This document shows, piece after piece, positions 46,635-58,419 of a DNA stretch of 64,000 nucleotides. The notes under the pieces were generated by a model that saw only the letters and a list, made by a program, of their open reading frames with translations, was not told the origin of the DNA and did no database searches. Origin of the DNA: Adineta ricciae (lineage: Eukaryota; Rotifera; Eurotatoria; Adinetida; Adinetidae); NCBI GenBank assembly GCA_905250025.1, contig CAJNOJ010000016.1, positions 737,475-801,474 on the forward strand, in the 5' to 3' direction. Each line of letters begins with the position of its first letter. The first letter of the stretch is position 1. The position numbers and the translations under genes were made by a program.

Positions 46635-47852
46635 ATGTCGAACGCAAACAATCCAATCGATGTTAATCTGTCGGACGATCTGCTCGCTAGCTCATTACCA
46701 GCTCGGTCAGGCCTTTATCGTTCTCTGTCAGCTAAGCGTTCTCGAGATCCTTCACATCGCAAAAGTGTTTCATTCAACGACGTCCCCACAGTGCATGAAG
46801 TACCTCTTTACGATTCCGTACGCAGTTCTAATTATGAACCTTATCGATCATGGATTTATGCAGAACCGGCACCACCAATATCGATTAATTCACCATTTTC
46901 TTCGTCACCGCTTCAAATAACCAGTGCTACGAATCACAAATCGAATACTACATTGACTCGTTCAAATAGTACTCTCTATTCTTCGACAAGTCGACTGGCA
47001 GATTGGTCTATGCGAACTAAAACATTGAAAATTACTGAAGATTCACTTGATCAAAATTCGTCGTGCAATCCACCGTTAATTGTTGTTCACACACCAGAAG
47101 AACGATCGCGTATGACTACTAATACGGAATTCAATCCGCTATTAACACCTGAAACTGTTGAAGAACGAAAACGTTCATATCGCCCAGCCACTCCGCACCA
47201 TCCTCATCAATCAGAACATGGTCGCAGTCTTCCATTCACTTATGTACCCATGTCTGAATCTAGTATTACATACACATCGTTATTATCATCAGCAGCAAAT
47301 TTCTCTTCTAATGAGCAAATACCGACTGGAAACACACGTTCCGGACGTGTGCGATCAGCGACGCTACCTTTCACTACGAGCCAGCATTCCACACGTCATA
47401 ATGAAAATAGCGTAACCGTAGCAACGCGTCCGACAACTTCCTCTTCGCGAACTGTTTTGAAACCAGCAACAATTGCTTTTCAATGCGCACAGCCAAGTAT
47501 TAATCACTCTATAACAAAGCCACCTACTGTTCCAGTTCGCTCAACGTCTTCTGCTGCTCATGCACGATTGTTCTACTCGTTAAACCGACCGTTATCTTCC
47601 GCGTATCGTTATAATTTCGCTCAGCCTGCACCAGATTCGCTAAGCAAGTCTTCTCCTACTAACTCACTTGCACGGTCACGATCAGCTAATCTTATAAGTA
47701 CAAGGCGTCATGCAAATTCGCCAGTCTCTAGCCTTGATAGGCAGTCAGAAGGAACTAATAACTATCCATCAAGCAAACGTACTCCTAATATAAGACACAC
47801 TTATGGTTCCGATTACACTCATCGCCTTCTGTTGCCAACGGATATTAATTGA
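46635..47852 (+). CDS. Ser/Thr-rich, probably disordered protein of unknown function
   Basis: A single-exon frame of 405 residues, rich in Ser, Thr, Pro, Arg and Asn, with no hydrophobic core or repeats. RS-type clusters occur (RSLSAKRSRD, SLARSRSANLIS). Near the N-terminus KSVSFNDVP fits the PP1 docking pattern [R/K]-x-V-x-F, a sequence-only inference. Several Ser/Thr-Pro and R-x-x-S sites suggest phosphorylation. The long open frame without introns, and codon use like its neighbours, argue that it is real. It may be a cytoskeletal or signalling adaptor, but I do not recognise the family. Confidence 0.6.
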   Translation: MSNANNPIDVNLSDDLLASSLPARSGLYRSLSAKRSRDPSHRKSVSFNDVPTVHEVPLYDSVRSSNYEPYRSWIYAEPAPPISINSPFSSSPLQITSATNHKSNTTLTRSNSTLYSSTSRLADWSMRTKTLKITEDSLDQNSSCNPPLIVVHTPEERSRMTTNTEFNPLLTPETVEERKRSYRPATPHHPHQSEHGRSLPFTYVPMSESSITYTSLLSSAANFSSNEQIPTGNTRSGRVRSATLPFTTSQHSTRHNENSVTVATRPTTSSSRTVLKPATIAFQCAQPSINHSITKPPTVPVRSTSSAAHARLFYSLNRPLSSAYRYNFAQPAPDSLSKSSPTNSLARSRSANLISTRRHANSPVSSLDRQSEGTNNYPSSKRTPNIRHTYGSDYTHRLLLPTDIN

Positions 47853-49808
47853 AAGACGCCCATTGTATTTTTCTCCTTCTTTTTTCTTTTTGCGATAATT
47901 GATTTTCATGTGCTCGAAAACTTAATCATCACATTGATATATATATATGTATATGTGTGTTTGCACACGTATCTAGATCGAATTGATTTCATTTTATAAA
48001 TTATCTCCATCAACAACGTGGAAGATTCTCTTAAGCCTTTCCTTTTCTTTCTCTCTCACCTTCTTCATCCGCTTAATTGTCATGAGAAGCTATCATATAC
48101 CACAATCGAACTCATTCCATACCGAGTTAAATATTGAAATAAAAAGCAAAAGACATCAGTTTTGAAAAGTGTGAACAACATGATGTTTATCATAGTTCTC
48201 TCTTCTTATTTTATCGATAAAATAAGATAGCACTACGGTTATATATATGTTCCATCTGACTATCATTCCCATCGTTACATGTAAATGACTTATGATTGTT
48301 GGCTTACGATACCATTCTCACCATCAATGTTGGCTTAAAAGATAGGCAAAACGAATCTCTCTCTCTCTCTCTGTATATATTGAAGTGCATACTATTCGTC
48401 TTTTCGTATTCTATTTCGTTTGAATATTAGAGAAGCAAGTTGGTATTTTTCTTCGATAGAAGTTACTCAATTGAAAGTTGATCTTCACTTGCGCTCGATC
48501 GTGCGAGTTAGGACGGACAATGACAATAGAGAAAAGAATTCTTTGTTCGTCTGGCTCGTATTATTGGTGCAATGTATAGGAGCGACGTTGAGATAGCATG
48601 ATAGTAAGTTATTCTAGTTAATTCAATTTACTTGTTTTCCTTTCTAGCTATTAATAAAATAAAATGTGGATCAATGCGTCCTACAATTGATTGTAGTTAT
48701 ACGTCATTAAAATGCTAAACCATAAGGCAATTAGCTGTGCAACTTAATTTTTTATGCGGCGATAAATTATATGCTTAGCTGAAGTTTCTGTTGTTTTTCT
48801 TTTTGTCAATATCGAGATTTTGGAATAATGAATAGACCACTTCTATGCTTCTTTTTTTTCTGAACATAAAATAAAAAGAATAATTGGCCATGAACGCAGA
48901 AAATCAATAGAATAAGTCAGTGAAGTGTATGTTTAGCGAATAACATTTATATATTTACATCGTTGTTCTAGAAGAAAAATTTCTTTCAAATCATGGAACT
49001 CGAGTTCAAATAGATGGAAGATAAAAGTGTTTTCGTTCGCTAGCAAATATGTTCATGTTGAACCTCCGGATTTAATATTTATCGTTAACAAAACTCAGAA
49101 AAATGCGCGAAGTCACGATCTAAAGTGCTCTTGAGTAAGAAGTTCTCTTCTGTCGGAACTTTTCCTGTTTAAAGACAAACACGGACTTTCCTCAGACGGT
49201 TGATAGCAACATCAGAGAAGAGAAAAAAAAACCTACATTTTGTCCTCTCTCGTTTTATTCGCCTCCATATTCTTTCTCTCCCTCTCTCCTTTCTATCTCT
49301 GTTGCTTTCTCTCATTCAGACTCATAAGTATTAGAGATCTCTACCGTCATTCTCCAGAAACACAATATATTCGTCTGTGCTGACAATTTGATTTGACCCC
49401 ATAAAGAAAACATAATCTTGTAGGTAAATGAAATAATCTTCTTAAGAAAGATGTTCTCAGTTTTGTTCATTTTTCCTTTGTTTCGCGCTGTTATTCCATC
49501 CTACATTCAATTATTTATAATAAAAAAATAATGAGATTGACAGCAAAGTTTTTCCTATACTTGTTGACAGTTAGACGTTCACTTAATGTATGATGAGACA
49601 TTGTCTGTTATTCTCAGCCATCAGTTAGCTGTAATAGAACAAGTAGATGTGGGCGTGTCAGCTTGAGTTCTGACTTTTTCCCCAATTTTCTATTCTTCGC
49701 TATAGATGTTTTTCAATTGAAAGATAGATAAAATAGGATAGAAGAATGAAGATCGATAATTCAATAGAATAAGAATGACACGTTGGGGAGATTAAACGTT
49801 TAACATGG
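47853..49808. other. Gene-free stretch upstream of the GPCR
   Basis: About 2 kb with no supported gene. It carries CT and TA/TG simple repeats (around 47936-47962 and 48357-48372), with pyrimidine-rich DNA near 49240-49320. Confidence 0.5.
48357..48372. repeat. CT microsatellite
   Basis: Sixteen bases of CT repeat in intergenic DNA. Confidence 0.8.
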
Positions 49809-49842
49809 AGAAACTAGAAAAATCATGATTTTTCTAGTTTCT
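49809..49842. repeat. Perfect 34-bp palindrome
   Basis: Two 17-base arms (AGAAACTAGAAAAATCA and its exact reverse complement) meet with no spacer at 49825/49826. It could extrude a cruciform or form an RNA hairpin. It lies about 430 bases before the GPCR start and 56 bases before a TATA-like sequence. Confidence 0.9.
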
Positions 49843-49897
49843 ACATTCAGAGCGTACTTCCGCGATTATAGATCTCATAGAATTCCAGTCGGAAAAA

Positions 49898-49906
49898 TAT
49901 ATATAG
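49898..49906 (+). promoter_or_regulatory. Possible TATA box of the GPCR gene
   Basis: TATATATAG lies about 340 bases before the GPCR ATG, followed by an AT-balanced leader. Assigned by sequence alone; the leader would contain several upstream ATGs. Confidence 0.3.
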
Positions 49907-50235
49907 ACTCTGTATCTAATTACGCAAACTGACACAGTGCAATTCGATAAACGCGACGATTCGCTCGTATCTTGATATGTTAAAGCAAATAATTACAGAG
50001 AGTAACGTTAGATGTATTGTCGAGACATGCTTGCGAAAAACTAATTCAAATGAAGAGAATTATTTGTTCTTCACCAAGTATCATTCTGATGATTACTATT
50101 TTGAGGGTGTTAAGTCATTATTTATAACTACCTGCAATCACGCAGGTGGAAAGTCATCTCCAAATTATCTAACTACTCGTTTTGATTATCAATCTTATTC
50201 AGATATTTATTAGATAGAATTTGCCGTGAGTCAAT

Positions 50236-51519
50236 ATGTACTCGAACATGACAAATTCACTGCAAGCACCAATGGATGGCAGAAATATGACGGATAGTGG
50301 TTGTGACTTTGACATATTAGTATTAATTATGGAAATTCAGTCAATACTGTTAATTATTTTTGGTTTTGTTGCAAATTTATTTTCGTTTGTTGTTTTAATT
50401 CAACCGCGTTTGCGTCGTCGACCGACATTTTCTTATCTCGCATTTCTTAGCCTGTCTAATGCATTGTTATCCCTCATACATGCATTTTTTACTATCATCG
50501 GTCTTTATTTTGGTTTGACGTTAGAAAATCTTTCATTGTTCATATTTTGTCGATTGCTAAATCGATTCCTAATCGACTTCTTAACGCATTTTTCATTATA
50601 CACATTGACAGCAGTCGATATCGACCGCGTGCGGACAGTAACGTCAAAAACAAATCAACAGTCCAATTATAATTCTGGTCATCGATCGCTGCAGTACGGC
50701 TGCGCAAAAGCATTTTTACGTGTCTGCATTATTGAATTATCGTTCGTTTGCGTTTTCTTTCTTCTCAATCTACACTGGCTGACATCCTATGGTTACACAG
50801 CATCGAGAAGCTATCAAGGCGATATCGTTCACATTACCATGTGTACAATCGGTGATACCGATGGATACTCCTTCTCCTATGGGATCTATTTGACAACGAT
50901 TTTACCTATTGTTGAGTTGATTATGTTCGGGATTGTTCCATTTCTGATCAGTTTGTTCGCAACTATAATCATTTTGCGGCAAGTTTCGGTCAAAGAATCA
51001 TTTATGAATTCAGCGAATAAACATCTTCAACAATCGCGACGACGGAAAGAACTGCATTTATCTATTTTACTTATATCTCTTAACTGTGTCTTTCTACTAT
51101 TCACAACTCCGCATCTTGTGTATACGATCCATGTGGGCGACTTACGAAACCGACTGAATAACATTCCGACCAGTGAAGGAGAGATTTGTTCGGTGGCATT
51201 TACGCAAAAAAGCTTAGATCTCTTACAGCAATGTTATTTCATGTCGACATTCTTCTTGTATATCTTGACCAACAAACGCTTTCGGGAAGAATTCTATCGT
51301 TTATTTCGGTGCTGCGTATTCAGTTGTCGCCGAAGTCACAATCCACCAAAATCACAAGCGGAGAGAATTCATCGTCCAAAAATAAATGAAAACATTAATC
51401 ATTTAGATGGAAAGAAACGGAATAATTTATTGACACCATTTCAAGATAGGTTCGGAAGTCGAGCGTCTCTGAGTGACGCTTCGCAAGATGATGAACTTGC
51501 AACACCATTAGATAATTGA
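50236..51519 (+). CDS. Rhodopsin-like (class A) G protein-coupled receptor, orphan
   Basis: 427 residues in one exon. The N-terminus has N-glycosylation sites (SNMT, RNMT). Seven hydrophobic segments follow. TM1 carries GFVANLFSFVVL (the GN motif position), TM2 FLSLSNALLS, and the end of TM3 DIDRVRTV (DRV in place of DRY). Extracellular loop 2 has a Cys (ITMCTIGD) that can pair with the TM3 Cys. TM7 (CYFMSTFFLYILTNKRFREEF) lacks a clear NPxxY but keeps the FR-x-x-F helix-8 pattern. A Cys pair follows (RCCVFSC), a likely palmitoylation site. It is probably a peptide-type receptor, but the ligand is unknown. The start at 50236 is followed by a second ATG four codons later. Confidence 0.8.
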   Translation: MYSNMTNSLQAPMDGRNMTDSGCDFDILVLIMEIQSILLIIFGFVANLFSFVVLIQPRLRRRPTFSYLAFLSLSNALLSLIHAFFTIIGLYFGLTLENLSLFIFCRLLNRFLIDFLTHFSLYTLTAVDIDRVRTVTSKTNQQSNYNSGHRSLQYGCAKAFLRVCIIELSFVCVFFLLNLHWLTSYGYTASRSYQGDIVHITMCTIGDTDGYSFSYGIYLTTILPIVELIMFGIVPFLISLFATIIILRQVSVKESFMNSANKHLQQSRRRKELHLSILLISLNCVFLLFTTPHLVYTIHVGDLRNRLNNIPTSEGEICSVAFTQKSLDLLQQCYFMSTFFLYILTNKRFREEFYRLFRCCVFSCRRSHNPPKSQAERIHRPKINENINHLDGKKRNNLLTPFQDRFGSRASLSDASQDDELATPLDN

Positions 51520-54268
51520 AGACATTTTTTTATTTATTAATTGTTGCTTTTGTTGTACGAACTAATTTCGTGAGAAAATCTTTTTGTTTCCATATATCAA
51601 TATTTATAATTCAATCGAATAATAGAATAATAAAACGCAGTGGAGATCAAGCGAATTAGATTTGCAGATCACCGTCACATTCTTAGTCTCATTTCTAAAC
51701 TTTGACATTATTATTAATTGCTGCCGACTTGCAAATGTCGATCTTGTTTTCCATAAACAAAAAAAAAAAAACTGACAGATATATTGCTTTTGACATAATT
51801 ATTCATGAAGACGCTATTAGTCTTTATTTTCTGCATCATTGCACGTGCATAATTAACTTTATTTTCATTTAGGAGGGCGCTTATGTGATGATAATATATA
51901 TATATATAGCAAATGGTTATGTATGCACGGAATATGCTATGGATCCAGTTTTGTTTTGGCAATGACGAAACGCGTGTCTGTCATCTGTCAATATCACGTC
52001 AGATTTGTTGAAAGTAAAGATAATGGGTATGTATGGATGAAGATGAATTGTTTGTTTTGACGAATTCGATGAGCAACATATCTTAGTTATTAGAACTCAT
52101 TTGATTAAGTGAAACACTTGTTTAATATCAATGTTGCCGAGTGTTGGTAACGATCTCTAGAGCGTTTTTAATAAACTAATCGATGAAGATCGAATTAGCA
52201 TTCATCACAACGATATGCAGTAGATTGTTTCATGAGAAAAAAAACTTGATAATCGAACAAGAAAATGTCACGTTTTGTCAGTACTTTGTAGTAAGTGAAC
52301 TGCCATAGAAACTATTATCAGTGATTCTTCAAAAGCGGACATCGCATCTTTGATATACCACAGTTATTGTTCGTCATTAATAATAAATTACGAACTGATC
52401 AAATATGCATTTGGAAGTTTAGCGTGGTTTAAGTTTGTACTATAACATGTACGTGTAGCCAAAAAAAGTGTATCATTGTTGATTGATCAATTGCTCTCAC
52501 GAGTCTTCGAGATAACTTTGTCGCAGAAATAAATTGATTTTCTAGTACATTATCACAAAGAAACTAAGTTGATTTAGATTGCTTTAGTAGTTTTTCTTCT
52601 TGTTTCGGCTACAAGTTTTTCGTCTGAAAACGACATGAAATTAATTGTGATAGACTAACACTCAACGTCATCTGGTTATCGTGAAAATTACAGATGCATA
52701 CCGTTATCTAAAGTATGACGAATTCCTTAATTTGTATGATAAAAAGCATACCAGGCGGTTCACCGCTTCGAATTAAATGGTACCTAATACAGAACCAACA
52801 GTACATCTGTTATTACGGCCGCGTGTAAATACATCAGTATATTTGAAAGCGACAGTATCTGCATCTTACCGACGAAGCTTTATCGGCAAAAGGAATGCGT
52901 CTAACATGAGCTACAAGGGACGTCGCGCGCTTCCACCAGTCTTCGATTGGACATTTCGAAAGATATTTTCCTCTTGTTCGAAATCAATATTGGCTAGAGA
53001 TATATTTCATTTTTTTTCGATGAATACTGACGAAATTCAAACGAATTTCTTATCAAGTCTTAAGGAAGAAAATCGTTAGTTATCTTTTTTATGGTTTCGT
53101 CTCTATGGTATTATTAATGTGTTTTTTCTTTAAAATCAAGTATATCGTAGATATAAAGGTGAATGCAATGCAAAGTAACCGATCATGCTTCGTAGTTAGA
53201 TTACCTTTGTCACTTTTTTTCCTTCATGGAAAAGACAAATAGAATTCTTTTGAAAGATATTCAATCTATATCAAATGGTGCGTTTATTGTTTATTATTTC
53301 AAATATAATATTCGAACACTTAGATTTGAGTGTGTTATATTGAAAGAAGAACATTTTCGATAGATAGGATGTTTCTTTTCAATCGAGCGAGATAGCTAAT
53401 TCCAATGCGACTCTTTGAAAACGGTTCGGAAAAATGAAGTTATCGCGAGAGAATGTTTCGATTCTTTACATTCAAATAAGATGAACTGGTACTTGACTAC
53501 ATGATCTACTTCAACAACAGTACATCTTCAAGTTACTCTAATGAGTGTAATCTTATGTAAATCGACGCAGAGGATGCTTGAAAATGTGGAAAAACTGCAC
53601 TTTTCATTAATATCTATATATGACAAGAATCTTATGTGAAATAACATCATAACAAAGCATTAGTTGTTTTAGCGTATGTTAGTAACATGCGTATTAAACA
53701 CGTAACTCTTCGACAAGAAGTAAAACCAGGTTTAATCAGTTCTTATTCATAGCCATTGTTCTATCCATTATTTTTTTATGAAGAGTTCAAGCAAATAGCG
53801 TCTGATTGCAAGAAAGTCACTTCGTAGTATTCATTTACTGCAGAAACTAAGTGCAGTAGCAAAACCAGGGCAGCGCAGATGTAATTTTACAGAGGCAATA
53901 TGAGACGAGAAAAGGATCGGTTGTTTTTAATTAGAAAAACTAATTGATGAGCAATGAAAGACTGCATTACGGTATAATAAAGAGCGACATCTGTATAAAG
54001 ACCAATTGTTGTTTTTGATCGGATCGATATATAGAAATAATCTTGAAAATTTTAATCGTAAAACAAAAACAAATTTTCAAGGAACAAAATTTCTTAGTTG
54101 ATCAGCTTTCGTTGCCAAGGTAGTGTCAAGAACTGTTATGGCGACACCGTATTAGTCTCCCACTCAAACAGAAGTTGGAGATATTTGTGTACTAACTTGT
54201 TTGTTTCCTTGAAGTTTACATTTGTAGATAATTAATATCGTTGTTTTGCTTATTAGAGAAAACGAATC
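51520..54268. other. Long gene-free stretch (2.7 kb)
   Basis: The longest gap in the window. No open frame has recognisable content (best 52777-53079, 100 codons). It contains a TA repeat at about 51894-51908 and many poly-A/T tracts. RPGR's 5' UTR lies at the right end, with an acceptor-like TTATTAG just before the ATG. No RNA gene or transposon end recognised. Confidence 0.5.
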
Positions 54269-56747
54269 ATGGCTAATAATGACAATGATGATGATGCTCC
54301 TCAAGTATATCTCTTAGGTAAAACGTATTTAGCAAACAATCAAGGTCAGTTTTATATTCGAAATGATCCCATTGTTCACATGGCCGCTGGAGATCGACAT
54401 ACGATTATTGTAACGGAAACTGGCCGGGCATTTGCTTTTGGTGATAATACTTCAGGTAAAAGATGATGTTTGATATTGTACTGGCACCATAGAATCAATC
54501 ATTCTGTTTTAGGTCAATTGGGTCTTGGTCATACGGATAAAATTGAAAAAGTGTCGTGTATAAAAAGTTTAAAATTTACAGGCACAGATGAGAGAATCGT
54601 TTTAGCTGCTTGTGGTCGTGAATCTTCACTTGTAGCAACAAATCACGGTGCATTGTACGCATTTGGTTCGAATAGTCGTTCGCAATTAGGATTCGACACA
54701 TCTGATCCCGCATCGATTCAATCTCAACCAAAGAAAATTGATCGCTTCAAAAACAAAATCGTTTGGAAACAAATATCGATGGGTGCTGAACATGCATGTG
54801 CATTAAACGAAGATGGCATTGTCTATGTTTGGGGTGCTAATGATGATGGTCAATGTGGACAGCCACGTAAAGATGATGAAATTAAAGTGCCGAAAGAACT
54901 TCGATTGGACCATCCCATCGCTGCTATGTAACAAGAGAAGAAGTTTATCAGTTGTAATACATTCATTTCATGCTTCGTTTAGATCATGCGGAAATTATCA
55001 TACGGCATTAGTTACTAAAGATGGAAAGTTATTCGTTTTCGGAAATAATGATGATAGACAATTAGGACGATCAGTACCCGATTCAGCTGTCGGACCACTG
55101 CAAGTATCCTTTACACACAAAGTAAAGGATGTTGCCTGTGGACATCAGCATACAGTAGTATTAATGGAAAATGGTGAAGTATATTCATGTGGTATGTTGA
55201 ATCTCAGATTATTTTCAAAATAGGATATGTTCTCAATCTATTTAGGAAGTAATGATCGCGGTCAACTTGGTCTCGGTCCTTCAGTTGCATCAGCCGAATC
55301 TTTCGAACTAGTTCCAGGTTTGCCAAAGGGTATTCAAGCAATCGCTGCTGGTGAAGGACATACAGCAGTTCTTGGTCCTCGGGGTGATATTTATGTATTT
55401 GGCGATGGAAAACATGGAAAATTAGGGTCAACAACTTATTCAAATGAGTTTGAACCATGTATCGTTGACAAATTTAAGCTTTACAATGTCCTAAAAGTCG
55501 TTTGTGGTGGTTGTCAAACAATTGTTCTCGCGAAAAAGAAAGATCATGATCAAAAGAAATCATCGGAAAGTGATGAAGATTTTGGCAGTAAGAAACTCTT
55601 TTTATTATCTGCACTCTAAGGCATGCTTGTGATTTCAGATGCTACACTTTCAGTCACGCAACGTCCAAAGAGCCGAGCAAGAAGTGTTCGTAGTTCTAAA
55701 GCATTGACAGATCGATCATTGATCGTAGGTGACTCTATGGATACTACATTGACACCTGCGAGATCTGCTGGTGCATCGAATCACCTGCGTGTTGAATCGG
55801 ACGATGATAAATCAGATAAAGAACTATCGGCGTCAATGAAAAGTGCGACATTTAATCAAACACATACAATTTCTAATGGCAAATTTCTACCAACACAGAG
55901 TCCATCGTTAAATCGCACGGCTGGACGCTCTAATGATGGTGAATTAAAACCACTGAGAACAGGTGCCTTAGATCGAACCGCTCGTCTCAATAAAGATGCG
56001 GATGATTTAGATCGTACTACCACTCGTCTGGCGCCATTGGAGAAATCTCCCATGCGCAACACACGATTCGGTCGCTCAAGTCCCCAGACATTGAAAAAAA
56101 TTCCCGATTCTGACGAAGACAAGTCTTCATCCGACGAAAAATCTAAACAAGTAACGAAGAGATCTGAACGATCATCACCACCATTGAAACATGAGCCGAA
56201 ACATACGCCAGCTGCACGCCGAAGAGACGACAGTGAAAGCGATGACCATAAACAGAAGAGCACCACTCCTCGTTCCAAAGTAGCTACGAGCGAAACATTA
56301 ACACGAAAAACACGTCCACCACCTGGGTCCGAAGATGAAGAATCGCAAGAAGAAGAAGAAGAAGAAGAAAGTGAAAACGATCGCAAACGAGTATCGAGCC
56401 GACAAGCAAAACAAGCACCACCACCAGCTGTACGCCGAAGTTCGTTACCATCGACTCATTCAGGAAAAGCAAATACATCAGCACGCAATGGAAATCAAAC
56501 AATCGGTTCCAGACCAAGCGATAACGCGCGCGGTAGTTTTCATTCACAGGCGAACAAAACATTAGCGAAGCCCACAACAAGCAATGCCAATACAGATGCA
56601 TCCACCAAAGAAACACCAGCTGCACAGCAACCAGGCTTCTTCAGTCGGCTGTTCGGATCGAAACCCGCACCTCCACCGGCTCAGCCAACTCCAGCCAGAA
56701 CGCCGGCAGCAGCGACACCAGCTTCAAGAACCTGTTCAGTTATGTAA
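54269..56747 (+). CDS. RPGR: RPGR-like protein: RCC1 propeller, acidic tail, CaaX box
   Basis: Exons 54269-54455, 54513-54927, 54983-55191, 55246-55587 and 55639-56747 give 753 residues. The N-terminal half is a seven-bladed RCC1 propeller with repeated signatures (GRAFAFGDNTSGQLGLGH, GALYAFGSNSRSQLG, GIVYVWGANDDGQCG, GKLFVFGNNDDRQLG, GSNDRGQLGLG). The C-terminal half is disordered and charged, with an acidic block (GSEDEESQEEEEEEESE) and a Pro/Ala-rich end. The last four residues are CSVM, a CaaX prenylation motif. Vertebrate RPGR sits at the ciliary transition zone; its constitutive form also ends in a CaaX box. The CaaX and Glu-rich tract favour RPGR over other RCC1 proteins. Membrane anchoring by a farnesyl group is inferred. 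Confidence 0.85.
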
Positions 56748-57469
56748 AAACAACTTGTATATACATGCTTGTTCGAGTATATCTTTTGTCTACAATGATT
56801 TCTATGTCAAAAAAGAAAAGAATTCGTTTTTCATTAGGTTTTTTTCCTTTGTAGAATGCGAATAAGTTTAGTGTGGGTACTGTTTTGTTTTTCTTTTCGT
56901 TTTCGTTTTCGTTCTTATTCTGTTTACATCAATTGTTATTAACATGTGAGAAGAAAATGAAATTTTCAGCAGTTTTTATACAGTGGATAAATAAATATTT
57001 CACAGTAATTTTCTCTTTATCTCTTTCCGATCAGTTAATTCGATTACAAATCATAACCTCGATTCAAATGTTTCTTCAATGGTACCTTAAAACACGTTAT
57101 TCATCAGTAGAAAAGTAAATTTGCTTTCCTAATAAAGACTCACGTATATTTGAATATCAAATAGACTCAATAATGAATTCATCACCATGTGTTAGTCATT
57201 CGTGTACGTCAGATCTCCTGATATTATCATAGGCATTCCAAATGTGACAAGTACAAAAACATGTGACGTATTTATTTGTGTCTGCCGATAAACACAAAAA
57301 AGAAAAGGATTTAATCGGCAAAATTTGTCTGTCTGGCAACTGATAAGACTACAGATAGAAAAGAAAAAACGAGAAAGAACAACAATCGAACAAATATACC
57401 AGTTGAGTAGCAAAAATTTAAAGCATTAGTAGTTTCTTTTCTTCATCAAATCAAAAACAGAAGAAAACC
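56748..57469. other. Intergenic, RPGR 3' UTR and methyltransferase promoter
   Basis: No gene recognised. T-rich with repeated CGTTTT units at about 56897-56915. Confidence 0.45.
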
Positions 57470-58374
57470 ATGAGCTATCAGTTGTTTGAGGAACAAGATT
57501 ATACGAGTAAATATCGGCAACATCGACCAGGATATCCGAAACAATTGTTCGAATATATAATCAATTATTATTTCAACGGAAAACGAACAAACGAACAAAT
57601 TCCATTAGCTCTCGACGTCGGCTGCGGCAATGGACAAGCAACAATTGAACTGAGCACGTACATATTCTTTGTTTTCCTCTTAATTAACCTTGAAGATTTT
57701 CTTTTGTTTGAAGATTTTGCGACCGAGTGATTGGTATTGATATAAGTGCGAATCAAATAGCACGCGCAATTCTCAAAGATAACATCGAATATCGTTGTCA
57801 GAAAGCCGAAGATCTGAACTTTCTTCCACTGGATTCCGTTGACTTAATAACGATTGCGACAGCTTTGCATTGGTTAGATATTGAACCATTCATCGAACAA
57901 GTTCAACGTGTCTTAAAACCAAATACAGGTGTGTTTGCAGTATGGACATATGCATTGGGAACGTTAGACAACCCAATAGCTGATGCTGTTTATCATGAAT
58001 TCAATCAGGTGACTTTATTTCCATACTGGAATAGTAAACGATGGCTAGCAGATGATTATTATCAATCACTATTACCACTATTACCTTATAAATCAACGTT
58101 GGTTGAGTACACAATCGATAAGCGAATTGAAACAACACTCGGAAAATTTCTTGGCTTCATTCAAACATTGTCCGGTTTACAAACGTATAGAAAACAAGAA
58201 GGAGAACAAGCTCTGCATGATCTCTTAGAAAGATTACGCGAAAAATTAATTGAATGTTATGCTAAAACGCCTAATCGACAAGCAAATGATGAATCTGTTG
58301 ATATGAACTCGATTAAAATGACTGTATCAAGTCCTATTCGGCTTTATCTAATGAGAAAAAGTTTAACAAAATAA
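57470..58374 (+). CDS. Class I SAM-dependent methyltransferase (type 11)
   Basis: Exons 57470-57657 and 57714-58374 give 282 residues. SAM-binding motif I is ALDVGCGNGQAT. The second strand ends in VIGIDIS, with the acidic residue that binds the ribose. Motif IV is VDLITIATALHWLD, and VQRVLKPNTGVFAVWTY is the usual post-I strand. The N-terminal YTSKYRQHRPGYPKQLF matches the small methyltransferase family that includes yeast Tmt1/Crg1 and animal homologues acting on small molecules. It is cytosolic; the substrate is unknown. It is convergent with the GNAT-PARP gene, with 45 bases between the stops, so the 3' UTRs must overlap. Confidence 0.85.
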
Positions 58375-58419
58375 TATTTGTATTGCACGAAAAAGAGAGA
58401 TTTTATTTTTCATTTATTC

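Noticed and set aside
47936..47962. TATATATATGTATATG stretch as a possible origin or promoter
   Set aside because: Simple AT-rich repeat just after a gene's stop, with no gene positioned to use it.
52777..53079. 100-codon open frame in the longest gap
   Set aside because: No domain, weak composition and no supporting signals nearby.
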